Of a stretch of 64,000 bases of DNA, positions 43,792-52,919 are shown in pieces; the stretch's first letter is position 1; each line of letters begins with the position of its first letter. Source of the stretch: M3 sp045133615 (GTDB lineage: Bacteria > Bacteroidota > Bacteroidia > Bacteroidales > Muribaculaceae); contig JBGUUQ010000028.1 of NCBI GenBank assembly GCA_045133615.1, forward strand, positions 1 to 64,000, read 5' to 3'. The translations under genes were made by a program, and so were the position numbers. The notes beneath the pieces are model-generated. The model searched no databases. It was given only the letters and a program-made list of their open reading frames with translations, and was not told where the DNA came from.

Positions 43792-45501
43792 ATGACTATA
43801 ATCATGAAAAGATATATTTTTAAGATTCAGGCTATATGTGCGGCCATCGTGTTGATGACGAGTTGCAACGACTTCCTCGACGAGCCGTTGTTGGGCAACT
43901 CCACCGAGGAGAACTACTACAATACCCAATACACGCTCCAGTCTGCCCTAAATGCCACTTACGACATTCTCCAAAGCGACTCCTATTTTGACCAAGAATG
44001 GCGCTTCGGTGAAGCTTGCGGCGACGATGTGGTTGTCATCGACGTATCATTGTCAAGCCACATGGGTCAATTGGTCAACTTCCGTTTCGACACCAACAAC
44101 AATTACATCAAAAACCGTTGGGATGTGATGTACCGAGGCATCCACCGTGCCAATCAGGTTATTGCCAACGCTTCCCGTGTCGAAATCAAAGACACCGAAT
44201 ATGCCACCTATTCCAACGTTCGCCAGATTCTCGCACAAGCAAAATTCCTTCGTGCATTCTTCTATTTCAACCTCGTTAAAACCTATGGCGGCGTTCCCAT
44301 CCGTCCCGAAGTTGAAACAGTAGGCAGCCTCGTAGTTCCGCGTAGCAGCATTGAAGATTGTTATGCTTATATCGAAAAAGACCTGAGAGAAGCTGCAATA
44401 ATGCTGCCTCCTCGTTTTTCTGACGGCAACAGTGGTAAAGTGGCTTCAGGAGCCGCTGTGGCATTACTTATGAAAGTGTTGATGTACCAAGCCACTCCGG
44501 GCGTTGCATCTGAAAAATGGGAGCAAATGAAAGAACTCGGTGATTTCTTCGTGAAAGGAACACCGATGACCTACTCACAAATGCTTCGTTACGACGAACG
44601 CTACGATGAAGATTGGGAAGACCTACGTCAACGTCTTTGGTTCAAACCACAAGAACTCCTCTCTGATTCAGAGCCGTATGAAGCACCGAATAGCGAACTC
44701 AACACTCTGCTGAACGCTTATTCATTCCAATACAAAAATGCCAACGGAATGAATATCGACTACTTGGATCAATTCTATCTTGCAGGAGAATTCTGCTCCG
44801 GTTCGATTTTTGAAATAGTATTCAAAGAATCGGGCGACGGCACATCCGGCGACACCAATGAAGGTTGTTATATCTACGAAGAACTCTTCCCCGCAAGCGC
44901 CAATGCTAATCACATGTACTCCATCCAAGCCATCAAAGAATCTATTTTCGGCAACGACCCGCGTGGTCAATGGATGGTTGGACACCAAGCATCTATTCCT
45001 GTCGACGGTGGTTATACTCAGATTGGTGCCGGTCGCTTGCAAACGCTCAAATGGTATACACCGATGACTGACCGCTCAGCCTACGGTGGTGACAATGCCA
45101 AAAATCACCGCGTGATTCGCTACGTAGACGTAGTCTTTATGTATGCCGAAGCTCTCAACGAGTGCGGACAAAGTGTAGAAGCCATCAATCAACTCAACAG
45201 CTACAAAAGCGTAGTCAATTCCTATTACGGAGTCAGCGGTGAATATATCGCCGGAGGCTATGGCTACGTTCGCGACCAGATTTACAAGGAACGTCGTATT
45301 GAACTTTGCTATGAGTTCGATCGCTTCTTCGACATCGTTCGCCAAGGTCGCGCCAAAGAACTCCTTGCAGCCTATGCAGAAGCGAAATACAACGGTACTC
45401 GTGGTGTTTACTTCCGCAAAGGCATCAACGAAATCTTCCCGATTCCGCAAAACGAAATCGACGTTTCAAACGGCGTGGTTACTCAAAATCCCGGTTACTA
45501 A
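43792..45501 (+). CDS. SusD/RagB-family glycan-binding lipoprotein
   Basis: A 569-residue surface lipoprotein with the lipobox LMTSC followed by NDFLDEPLLGN, the standard SusD N terminus. TPR-like helices include the blocks RWDVMYRGIHRANQVIANAS and AQAKFLRAFFYFNLVKTYGG. The C terminus shows RDQIYKERRIELCYEFDRFF and FPIPQNEIDVSNG. It forms the lid of the SusC channel and binds oligosaccharide. Two starts are possible, at 43792 (MTII...) and 43804 (MKRYIF...); the latter gives a cleaner signal peptide. It is 9 nt after susC. Confidence 0.96.
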   Translation: MTIIMKRYIFKIQAICAAIVLMTSCNDFLDEPLLGNSTEENYYNTQYTLQSALNATYDILQSDSYFDQEWRFGEACGDDVVVIDVSLSSHMGQLVNFRFDTNNNYIKNRWDVMYRGIHRANQVIANASRVEIKDTEYATYSNVRQILAQAKFLRAFFYFNLVKTYGGVPIRPEVETVGSLVVPRSSIEDCYAYIEKDLREAAIMLPPRFSDGNSGKVASGAAVALLMKVLMYQATPGVASEKWEQMKELGDFFVKGTPMTYSQMLRYDERYDEDWEDLRQRLWFKPQELLSDSEPYEAPNSELNTLLNAYSFQYKNANGMNIDYLDQFYLAGEFCSGSIFEIVFKESGDGTSGDTNEGCYIYEELFPASANANHMYSIQAIKESIFGNDPRGQWMVGHQASIPVDGGYTQIGAGRLQTLKWYTPMTDRSAYGGDNAKNHRVIRYVDVVFMYAEALNECGQSVEAINQLNSYKSVVNSYYGVSGEYIAGGYGYVRDQIYKERRIELCYEFDRFFDIVRQGRAKELLAAYAEAKYNGTRGVYFRKGINEIFPIPQNEIDVSNGVVTQNPGY

Positions 45502-45519
45502 TCTTAAATTCTACCGAAA

Positions 45520-46512
45520 ATGAAACTTACATTAAAATCCATATTAGGACTGTTGGTGTGTGCCGTAGCGTTCACAGCCTGCGAAGAGGATGAAGCAACT
45601 CAACCCGTTGCAGCTGTAAGTGTCGACAAAAACAACTACGACACCAATGAAACAATGACAGTACACTTCACCGGCAATGCCGAAAACGTGGTAATATTCA
45701 CCGGTGACTCAGGTCACGACTATGAACTCCGCGAACAAAGCAACACCGGACTTATCGTCAATAAAGGCTTGTTTACTTATGCATACCAACAACCCGGCAC
45801 TTTTAAGGTTGTATGTGTCGCTACTAACCATGCCGACGAAGGTAAATCAATCAAGACCGACACTTGCTCATTCTATGTGAAGGTTGTCGATGACATCACT
45901 GAAATAGAAAAGCTCTCGGCTCCTGCCGTTCTCTATGATGAAGTGTTTGCATCGCAACTAAACGATGTAGATTGGTTACTTGAAATTCCCCGTCAGGTCA
46001 AATTCAAGTCCAGCCACAAACAAGCCATCAATATTAAAAAGCAGAAGTTGAAATTCTACATCGCGTCCGACTCCACCAAAATCGAAGTAAACGGAGCCAA
46101 ATACACCTCCAATACAAACTACGACCTAAGCACTGCGGCAGACATAAGACTGACATCGCATGCGGGAACCGTTCGCGACTACAAACTCTACACAATAAAC
46201 TATGGAGAGTTTGAGACTTTCACCCTTGCAGGCAAAAAAATGACTAAAAACTCTTACACTCGCACTGAAGAAACCTACGACTATGCAGAGCTTAATATTG
46301 CAGTCTCTTCAGGCACCGATTTGACCAATCTTGCTCCCACTTTCACACTCTACGACAACACCAAGGTCTATGTAGACGGAGAAGAGCAAATATCGGGTGT
46401 AAGCACTCACGACTTCTCTCAACCGGTGACCTACACCTTTGAGGCTTGCCATGCCGAGCGTCCCGACATCATCGTCCGCTCGACCGTGGTAGTAACCGCA
46501 ACAGGAAACTAA
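45520..46512 (+). CDS. SusE-position surface glycan-binding lipoprotein
   Basis: A 330-residue lipoprotein with lipobox FTAC (Cys21) and the strongly acidic EEDE export signal, so surface-exposed. A PKD-like immunoglobulin fold follows (YDTNETMTVHFTGNAENVVI, PGTFKVVCVATNHADEG), then further beta-rich domains (VEVNGA-like ELNIAVSSGTDLTNLAPTFT). I do not recognise an exact named family. Position directly after SusD and the beta-sandwich make-up fit a surface glycan-binding protein. It lies 18 nt after susD, and a terminator follows. Confidence 0.8.
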   Translation: MKLTLKSILGLLVCAVAFTACEEDEATQPVAAVSVDKNNYDTNETMTVHFTGNAENVVIFTGDSGHDYELREQSNTGLIVNKGLFTYAYQQPGTFKVVCVATNHADEGKSIKTDTCSFYVKVVDDITEIEKLSAPAVLYDEVFASQLNDVDWLLEIPRQVKFKSSHKQAINIKKQKLKFYIASDSTKIEVNGAKYTSNTNYDLSTAADIRLTSHAGTVRDYKLYTINYGEFETFTLAGKKMTKNSYTRTEETYDYAELNIAVSSGTDLTNLAPTFTLYDNTKVYVDGEEQISGVSTHDFSQPVTYTFEACHAERPDIIVRSTVVVTATGN

Positions 46513-46534
46513 TCATCGGATAAAATCTCTCAAC

Positions 46535-46572
46535 AAACGGGGACTGCCTTGAACACGACAGTTCCCGTTTTT
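46535..46572 (+). terminator. Intrinsic terminator after the SusE-position gene
   Basis: AAACGGGGACTG (46535-46546) pairs with CAGTTCCCGTTT (46559-46570) with one G-T wobble, followed by TTG after a short T run (46568-46572). It separates the binding and transport genes from the three enzyme paralogues. Confidence 0.8.
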
Positions 46573-46601
46573 GAAAAATCAACCTATAAAAAGATGAGAA
46601 T

Positions 46602-48554
46602 ATGAAAAAAAAAATACTTCTTCCGTTATTTCTGACTGCCGCAATCCTCACTCCGAACACCAACGCCGCATACAAAGAACCATACAATGCTTCGCGAATA
46701 CTGTGGGACACAAGCAGTCAGGTTAACGTGTTCAACGGAGGCAACTACTCTCGCATCATTCAGTTGCAAGACGGTCGGCTACTCGCGGTAGCCGAAAAAG
46801 GTAACGGTATCGCTACCAACTACAGCAACGACTACGGCAAAACATGGACCAGAGAAGTGGTAATAGCCCCCAACGGCAACATACCCTATGCCGTTCCCGA
46901 TGTGATACAACTCACCGACGGCACCATCATTGTCGGATTCAACCCGCGCCCCTCATCACCCTATTCCGAAGACCGTCTTTTCGGTATCCGCTGTGTCATC
47001 AGCTACGACAACGGAGAGTCGTGGACCGACCCCATTTATATATTCGACGCTAAACACACATTTGACAACGGTTGTTGGGAACCGCAACTCATCGAATTAC
47101 CCTCAGGCGAAATTCATTGCTATTTTGCAAACGAAAACGACTACACCTCTTCCTCAGAGCAATGCATATCAATGTGTCGCTCATTCGACAAAGGACTCAC
47201 ATGGAGCGAACCCGTCAAGGTGAGCTTTCGCTCCGGCACACGCGACGGCATGCCCGTGGCGATTATCACCGACAACGGAGAAATAGCCGTAATCATTGAA
47301 GACAACGGATGGCCAAGCTATAAATGGAGTTTCCGAGCCACCGTAGTACGCTGTTCTCTTGAAGACAATTGGAGCGAAACTATACTCGCCGACAGTCCCA
47401 ACCGAGAAATCATATTCGCCAACGACGAAGACAAGCAATATATCTCTGCCGCACCCTACCTCCGCAAACTCCATACGGGCGAAACCATCGCTTCATGGCA
47501 AGGAAACCACGGTGGTCGCTCAAGCAGCTACCTCAATATGTTTGTGGCAGTAGGCAACGAAGATGCACGCAACTTCAGCCACGTCACCGAACCGTTCTCC
47601 CGCTCCGAAACCGAACATGCTCTCTGGAATTCCGTGTCGGTAATCGGCGATGGTAGTGTACTCGCCGTTGCCTCGCTCGGCGGTGCAACAGCCGGCAACT
47701 CCATTTACACGAAAAAAGGATGGCCTAAGCAATATTTCGATGCCAACTTCGGCACCCCTACAATCGATGGAGTTAACACCAAAGACGGCTATACATATAA
47801 ATATGCCCGACAAGTCTACATGGGGCAATACACCGGTACACGTGCTACCGCCGACTTCCTCTGGGACAACGACAATCTCTACTTTACCGTTCTCGTTTCC
47901 GACTCTGATGTCTATACCGACCTCGTCGACAACGATGGCGTTACATTCTCGATTGATACCAAAGGGGCAAGCGACCAATACCCGCAAGAGGGCATCTACA
48001 AAATGTTTTTCGATGCCAATGGTACCGTCACCAACTTCAAGTATGGCAGTAACAACCGATGGGTGGCGACCGATACTCCGGAAGACATCAACTACTCAAT
48101 CAAAATCAACAAGACCTACTACACCATCGAAGCCGCAATACCCTGGAAAGTGCTTGGACTTGAATCGGCGCCCGTCGACAACGATATGCGCGTAAATATC
48201 GCCGTGACCAATCGCAAGGAAAGTTCCATCGAAACCGAAAATCTTCCTGAGACCACCGCTCTCGCATCATGGACATGGTTTTGGTTCAAACTTAATCCAG
48301 CGCCCGATAGCAGCATCGAGACTATAGCGGCAGAGAACAACACCGTAACAGCCATTACAGCCGCCGGCCGTCTCCACGTCAGCAGCCGCGAAGAGATAGC
48401 TTCCCTCTCCCTCCACTCGTTAAGCGGAGCACTCCTCCATAGCGCCACCCGCTGCGGCACCTCCCACTCTTTCCCCATTCCGGCTACCGGCATAGGAGTG
48501 CTCCACGTCACCACTGCCGACGGACAAACGTTCAGCAAAAAAATAGCGTTCTAA
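46602..48554 (+). CDS. GH93-like exo-arabinanase candidate, paralogue 1
   Basis: A 650-residue secreted protein (signal peptide near AILTPNTNA). A six-bladed propeller with Asp-box-like turns covers about 30-370: SNDYGKTWTREVV, SYDNGESWTDPIY, SFDKGLTWSEPVK. The conserved CWEPQLIELPSGEIHCYFAN, SSSEQCISMCRS and EDNGWPS fit the GH93 exo-alpha-1,5-L-arabinanase family. The RIP arginine motif of sialidases is absent. Next is a CBM9-like domain (ADFLWDNDNLYFTVLVSDSD, YTIEAAIPWKVLGLESAP), then a C-terminal tail (SSREEIASLSLHSLSGALLH) of the secretion-sorting type. Arabinan as substrate is inferred. First of three tandem copies. Confidence 0.75.
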   Translation: MKKKILLPLFLTAAILTPNTNAAYKEPYNASRILWDTSSQVNVFNGGNYSRIIQLQDGRLLAVAEKGNGIATNYSNDYGKTWTREVVIAPNGNIPYAVPDVIQLTDGTIIVGFNPRPSSPYSEDRLFGIRCVISYDNGESWTDPIYIFDAKHTFDNGCWEPQLIELPSGEIHCYFANENDYTSSSEQCISMCRSFDKGLTWSEPVKVSFRSGTRDGMPVAIITDNGEIAVIIEDNGWPSYKWSFRATVVRCSLEDNWSETILADSPNREIIFANDEDKQYISAAPYLRKLHTGETIASWQGNHGGRSSSYLNMFVAVGNEDARNFSHVTEPFSRSETEHALWNSVSVIGDGSVLAVASLGGATAGNSIYTKKGWPKQYFDANFGTPTIDGVNTKDGYTYKYARQVYMGQYTGTRATADFLWDNDNLYFTVLVSDSDVYTDLVDNDGVTFSIDTKGASDQYPQEGIYKMFFDANGTVTNFKYGSNNRWVATDTPEDINYSIKINKTYYTIEAAIPWKVLGLESAPVDNDMRVNIAVTNRKESSIETENLPETTALASWTWFWFKLNPAPDSSIETIAAENNTVTAITAAGRLHVSSREEIASLSLHSLSGALLHSATRCGTSHSFPIPATGIGVLHVTTADGQTFSKKIAF

Positions 48555-48578
48555 TAATCCCCCTAAAAAAATACTTAT

Positions 48579-50540
48579 ATGAAAAAGTTCACAGCCATCG
48601 CAGCATCAGTACTCTTAGCAGCAGCAACATTTGATGCTTCTGCAATAAAAAAAGATGCCTACACAGGCTCTCGCATATTCTGGGACTTCAGTTCTCGCCA
48701 ACAGCTCTTTAATGCACATAGCAACTATGCCCGCATCATACAATTGCAAGATGGTCGCATCATGGTTGCCTGTGAAGGAGGTGGCGGCATCTCCGTAAGA
48801 TATAGTTCCGACTACGGCTCCACATGGACCGAATCGGAACGCATCGCCACCAACGAAACCAATTTGCCATTTGCTGTTCCCGACCTCATTCAATTATCCG
48901 ACGGCACCATCGTGGTCGGCTTCAATCCCCGCCCATCGTCTCCATATTCAGAAGAACGACGGTTCGGCTGCCGTTGCGTCATAAGCACAGACAATGGTGC
49001 AACATGGACCGATCCCATCACCATCTACGATGCATCTTACTTAGGGAGTGAAGGATGTTGGGAACCCTCGTTTCTCGAACTACCATCCGGCGAACTCCAG
49101 TGCTATTTTGCTGATGAATCGGACTTCGACTCCTCCTCCGAGCAATGTATCTCAATGTGCCGCTCATTCGATAAAGGTCGGACATGGAGTGAACGCACAC
49201 GCGTAAGTTTCCGCTCCGGAGCACGAGATGGTATGCCGGTGCCTATCCTCACCGAAGCAAGTGAAATCGTCGTAATTATCGAAGACAACGGTTGGCCAAG
49301 CCGCTATTTATTTAGAGCCACCACCGTTCGTTGCTCCCTCGAAGACAATTGGAGCGAACCCGTACTCGCCGGCAGTGCCAACCGCGAAATGATATTCGCC
49401 AACGATGACGACAAAAACTATGTCTCTGCTGCTCCCTACCTACGACAACTCCCCACAGGCGAAACCATTGCTTCTTGGCAAGGCGACCACAACGGACGCA
49501 CATCCTGCCAGGAAAGTACTTATGATATGTTTGTAGCCGTAGGCGATGCTGATGCCCGCAACTTCAAGGCTGTCACAGCCCCATTCGATCTCTCCGGTGA
49601 ACTCCACTCGCTTTGGAACTCCGTGGCGTGTGTTGGCGATGGTAGCGTTATTGCCTTAGGCTCCATCGGAGGCGCTAACGCCATCAACATGATTAAAGGT
49701 TATCCAAAGCAATACTTTGAGGCTGACTACGGCACCCCTACCCTTGACGGAACAGCAATCAAAGAAACATGGACTGCAAAAAACGGTCAACAAATTTGCA
49801 TGGGTAGTGCAAAAACCAACAAGGTTTATGCCGACTACCTTTGGGACGACCAATATATCTACTTCTCAACTCGCGTCATCGACAGTGACATCATCTACGG
49901 ACAAGAACTCGACAACGATTACGTAGAACTGTTTTTAGACACAGAAAACTGCTGCGACACTTACGGACAGGTCGGTATGTACCAATTCATCCTCAACCTC
50001 GACGGAACAGTGGAAATGAAAGCCGGTAGCAACAACCGTTGGGCGACCGTCAGCGATGCCGAAGGTATCGTATGTATTCCCAACATCAAGTCAAGTTACT
50101 ACGAACTTGAAGTAGCAATTCCATGGAGCGTACTCGGCTATTCTTCGGCGCCCATCAACAATACCATCCGTACCGACATCCGTGTAAGCGATTTCACCGG
50201 CGACGATTTGATCGACATCACCATCACCGATGCCGTACGTCGCCAATCATGGTCGTGGATGGAATTGAAGCTAAACCCTAATCCGGAAAGCGAACTTCAA
50301 AGCGCGACTGACGACACCGCTACCGATATCAACGTTGTGGTTGCCGACAAGACCATCCAAGTCACCGCGCCTACCGACATTGCAAACATCGCCCTCTACT
50401 CCCTCTCCGGAGGACTCATTTACTCGGCAAAAGTCAACGACACAACCCACAAAATCTCCACCTCCCTAACAGGAGGTGGAGTAATCCGAATCACTTTAGC
50501 TGACGGACGCCAAATCAGCAAAAAAGTCTTACTAAACTAA
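48579..50540 (+). CDS. GH93-like exo-arabinanase candidate, paralogue 2
   Basis: A 653-residue secreted protein with the same plan as the preceding gene: signal peptide (ATFDASA), propeller (SSDYGSTWTESER, STDNGATWTDPIT, SFDKGRTWSERTR), the conserved block CWEPSFLELPSGELQCYFAD and EDNGWPS, a CBM9-like domain (ELEVAIPWSVLGYSSAPINN) and a sorting-like tail (IANIALYSLSGGLIYSAKVN). It shares long identical runs with the third copy, such as FVAVGDADARNFKAVTAPFD, and is closer to it than to copy 1. It lies 24 nt after copy 1 and 13 nt before copy 3. Differences near the active groove may give different chain-end preference. Confidence 0.75.
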   Translation: MKKFTAIAASVLLAAATFDASAIKKDAYTGSRIFWDFSSRQQLFNAHSNYARIIQLQDGRIMVACEGGGGISVRYSSDYGSTWTESERIATNETNLPFAVPDLIQLSDGTIVVGFNPRPSSPYSEERRFGCRCVISTDNGATWTDPITIYDASYLGSEGCWEPSFLELPSGELQCYFADESDFDSSSEQCISMCRSFDKGRTWSERTRVSFRSGARDGMPVPILTEASEIVVIIEDNGWPSRYLFRATTVRCSLEDNWSEPVLAGSANREMIFANDDDKNYVSAAPYLRQLPTGETIASWQGDHNGRTSCQESTYDMFVAVGDADARNFKAVTAPFDLSGELHSLWNSVACVGDGSVIALGSIGGANAINMIKGYPKQYFEADYGTPTLDGTAIKETWTAKNGQQICMGSAKTNKVYADYLWDDQYIYFSTRVIDSDIIYGQELDNDYVELFLDTENCCDTYGQVGMYQFILNLDGTVEMKAGSNNRWATVSDAEGIVCIPNIKSSYYELEVAIPWSVLGYSSAPINNTIRTDIRVSDFTGDDLIDITITDAVRRQSWSWMELKLNPNPESELQSATDDTATDINVVVADKTIQVTAPTDIANIALYSLSGGLIYSAKVNDTTHKISTSLTGGGVIRITLADGRQISKKVLLN

Positions 50541-50553
50541 CCCGCCAACGTCG

Positions 50554-52509
50554 ATGAAACGCATTCTGCTACTACTCGTTCTTCCATTATTCCTCCTTCC
50601 GTCCGAAGCAAAGGAATACACCTCTCCCCGTATCTTTTGGAATCATTTCCAAACAATTAATACCGGATTCAATGCAGCCTACGCCCGTGTCAACGAATTG
50701 CAGGACGGCCGTTGGATGGTACTTCACGGAGGCTCCGTTCGTTTCAGTTCAGATCAAGGCAAAACATGGACTTCAGCCATATCTATCGCTCCTACAATCT
50801 CAAATATCAACTATTCATCACCAGATTTCATCCAACTTTCCGACGGAACGATAGTACTCGGACTTAACACCCGACCCACCGAACCTTACTCAGAAGATCG
50901 CTTGTTCGGCATACGCGTAGTGAGAAGTCTCGACAATGGCGAGACGTGGGAAGAACCGGTATACGTCTACGATGCCAAATATGAATTTATCAACGGCTGT
51001 TGGGAACCTGCGTTCCTCGAACTTCCATCAGGAGAGCTACAATGTTACTTCGCCGATGAGTCGGATTTCACCTCTTCAAGCGAGCAATGTATTTCAATGT
51101 GCCGCTCTTTCGACAAAGGCAAAACATGGAGCGAACGCACCCGCGTTAGTTTCCGAGCCGGCTCACGCGACGGTATGCCCGTACCCATTCTCACCGATTC
51201 AGGCGACATCGTCGTAATCATCGAAGACAATGGATGGCCCGGATATTCCGGGTTCCGCGCCACCAACGTCCGCTCCTCCCTCGAAGACAATTGGAGCGAA
51301 ACCGTACTCGCAGACAGCCCTAACCGTCACATCATTTTTGAGTACACCGACGACTACTCCACCTACTCCTCGGCAGCTCCCTACCTCCGCAAGCACCCCG
51401 ATGGATACACCATTGCCTCTTGGATGGGCGACCACTTCGGACGACCTGTCCGCCAACAGTCAACATACGATATGTTTGTAGCCGTAGGAGATGCTGATGC
51501 CCGTAACTTCAAGGCTGTCACAGCACCGTTTGATCAATCGCTCACCCAAACGTCGCAATGGAACAGCGTCACCGTACTTCGTGACGGCACTATTTTAGCT
51601 AATGGCAACGGACTCTCCACAGGCGAACTTACATTGGCAAAAGGCTATCTGAAAACCTATTTTGAGGCCGATTACGGCACCCCTACAATCGACGGGACAT
51701 CCATTCGCGAGACCTATACCGAAAAATATGCCCGCCAGATAATGCTCGGAGCCAAATCGGGATATCGCTCACGCGTGGCAGCCGACCTCCTCTACGACGA
51801 CAAGTACCTATATTTTACCGCTCAAATTTACGATAAGAATATCGTAAAAGATGGAGAAATCGATAACGATGGTTACGAACTATTCTTCGACTTTGAAAAT
51901 AACTGTACCGAAAATACTTTAGGTCTCCCCGGTATGTTCCAATTCTACTTCGGAGCCAATGGCGAAATAGTAATGAAAGCAGGAAGCACAAGCATGCGTT
52001 GGAATACAATCGAAGACACAAGCGACATAACGTATCTCCTCAATTTTAAAAGCAGTTACTACGAGACCGAAGTAGCCATCCCATGGTCACTCCTCGGCTA
52101 TGACGCCCCTCCGGTCAATAACAAAATACGCATGGATCTTCGCATTAAAGATTTCACCGGAACAAAATACAACGACGATCTTACAATTCCCGATGCTATA
52201 CGCCGTCAATCATGGTCGTGGATGGAGTTGAAACTCAACCCGGCACCTGAAAGCAAAATAGAAGACGTCGTGACAGACAACACCGACCGCGAAGTCCTTA
52301 CTATCGTCGACAACTCCACCATCCACGTCAGCTGTGCCATCACCAACATCCAATCAGTGACACTGTTCGCTCTCAATGGAGCAGTTGTAACACAACTCAA
52401 CGACTGCGGGTCATCAATCGCAATCGACGCTCCAACCACCGGTTTGTACATCATCAATGTAATGCTCGACGATGGTCGCTCCATAAACAGAAAACTCATA
52501 TGTAAATAA
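50554..52509 (+). CDS. GH93-like exo-arabinanase candidate, paralogue 3
   Basis: A 651-residue secreted protein, third in the tandem series. It has a signal peptide (LLPSEA), propeller (SSDQGKTWTSAIS, SLDNGETWEEPVY, SFDKGKTWSERTR), conserved CWEPAFLELPSGELQCYFAD and EDNGWPGYS, a CBM9-like domain (YETEVAIPWSLLGYDAPPVN) and a sorting-like tail (NIQSVTLFALNGAVVTQLND). Where copies 1 and 2 have ASWQG, it reads ASWMG, a change in an otherwise conserved groove segment. Its N-terminal linker is shorter. A hairpin follows its stop. Enzyme activity is inferred from family and locus. Confidence 0.75.
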   Translation: MKRILLLLVLPLFLLPSEAKEYTSPRIFWNHFQTINTGFNAAYARVNELQDGRWMVLHGGSVRFSSDQGKTWTSAISIAPTISNINYSSPDFIQLSDGTIVLGLNTRPTEPYSEDRLFGIRVVRSLDNGETWEEPVYVYDAKYEFINGCWEPAFLELPSGELQCYFADESDFTSSSEQCISMCRSFDKGKTWSERTRVSFRAGSRDGMPVPILTDSGDIVVIIEDNGWPGYSGFRATNVRSSLEDNWSETVLADSPNRHIIFEYTDDYSTYSSAAPYLRKHPDGYTIASWMGDHFGRPVRQQSTYDMFVAVGDADARNFKAVTAPFDQSLTQTSQWNSVTVLRDGTILANGNGLSTGELTLAKGYLKTYFEADYGTPTIDGTSIRETYTEKYARQIMLGAKSGYRSRVAADLLYDDKYLYFTAQIYDKNIVKDGEIDNDGYELFFDFENNCTENTLGLPGMFQFYFGANGEIVMKAGSTSMRWNTIEDTSDITYLLNFKSSYYETEVAIPWSLLGYDAPPVNNKIRMDLRIKDFTGTKYNDDLTIPDAIRRQSWSWMELKLNPAPESKIEDVVTDNTDREVLTIVDNSTIHVSCAITNIQSVTLFALNGAVVTQLNDCGSSIAIDAPTTGLYIINVMLDDGRSINRKLICK

Positions 52510-52530
52510 TAGCACAGACTCTAAAATACG

Positions 52531-52561
52531 ATAAGCTGTGGCATCCTCTGTCACAGCTTAT
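52531..52561 (+). terminator. Hairpin terminator after the GH93-like genes
   Basis: ATAAGCTGTGGCA (52531-52543), loop TCCTC, TGTCACAGCTTAT (52549-52561) makes a 13-bp stem with one G-T pair. No T run follows immediately, so it may be a processing or stability hairpin as well as a terminator. Confidence 0.65.
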
Positions 52562-52567
52562 TGATTA

Positions 52568-52590
52568 AGTGTCTCTTAGTAAGAGACACT
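52568..52590. repeat. Palindrome, copy A
   Basis: AGTGTCTCTTA (52568-52578), central G, TAAGAGACACT (52580-52590): an 11-bp perfect inverted repeat around one base. A partial copy lies exactly 288 bp downstream just before the HTCS start. Confidence 0.7.
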
Positions 52591-52618
52591 CAATGGTATG
52601 TAAAATTAGTTCAATCTT

Positions 52619-52688
52619 GGTAAAAACATCCACAATCCGTTGTTTTTTTGTTTTTAATTAACATTAAAATGGTAAAAACGTCCAAAAT
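52619..52688. repeat. Direct repeat in the HTCS upstream region
   Basis: GGTAAAAACATCCACAAT (52619-52636) and GGTAAAAACGTCCAAAAT (52671-52688) differ at two positions, 52 bp apart. Direct repeats are a common arrangement for AraC-type DNA-binding domains. They may be the HTCS binding half-sites. Confidence 0.5.
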
Positions 52689-52855
52689 ATTGCTGCGTTT
52701 GGGATTTCAACATAGTTATGTAAATTGTCAACATAAATTAGGTAGATATAGTACGTTATTGGCTTTCTATCATTGTTTTGGATTTGGCTACTTTAAATAT
52801 TCTGTTTAGCATCGAGTCTTGTAATTGGTTGAAACTTAGTACGGGAGCTCAAATG

Positions 52856-52876
52856 AGTGTCTCTTACTAAGAGATT
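52856..52876. repeat. Palindrome, copy B (imperfect)
   Basis: AGTGTCTCTTA (52856-52866), central C, TAAGAGA then TT, so the right arm loses its last pairing bases. It lies about 45 nt before the chosen HTCS start, which suits a transcriptional operator. Confidence 0.7.
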
Positions 52877-52919
52877 GATGCCTGATATAACTCCTAACTT
52901 CAACAATAACAAAGCACCT

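Larger units (their letters stand above)
52510..52919. promoter_or_regulatory. Control region before the hybrid two-component regulator
   Basis: 410 nt without a gene. It contains a terminator hairpin, a 23-nt palindrome (52568-52590), an imperfect second copy of the same motif (52856-52876), and a direct repeat GGTAAAAAC(A/G)TCCA (52619 and 52671). The arrangement looks like a binding site for the HTCS or another regulator. I find no clear consensus promoter. Confidence 0.4.

Noticed and set aside
46602..52509. Sialidase (GH33) reading of the propeller enzymes
   Set aside because: Asp-box-like turns are present but the RIP arginine motif and sialidase catalytic Tyr/Glu pattern were not seen; the WEP and ELPSGE blocks fit GH93 better.
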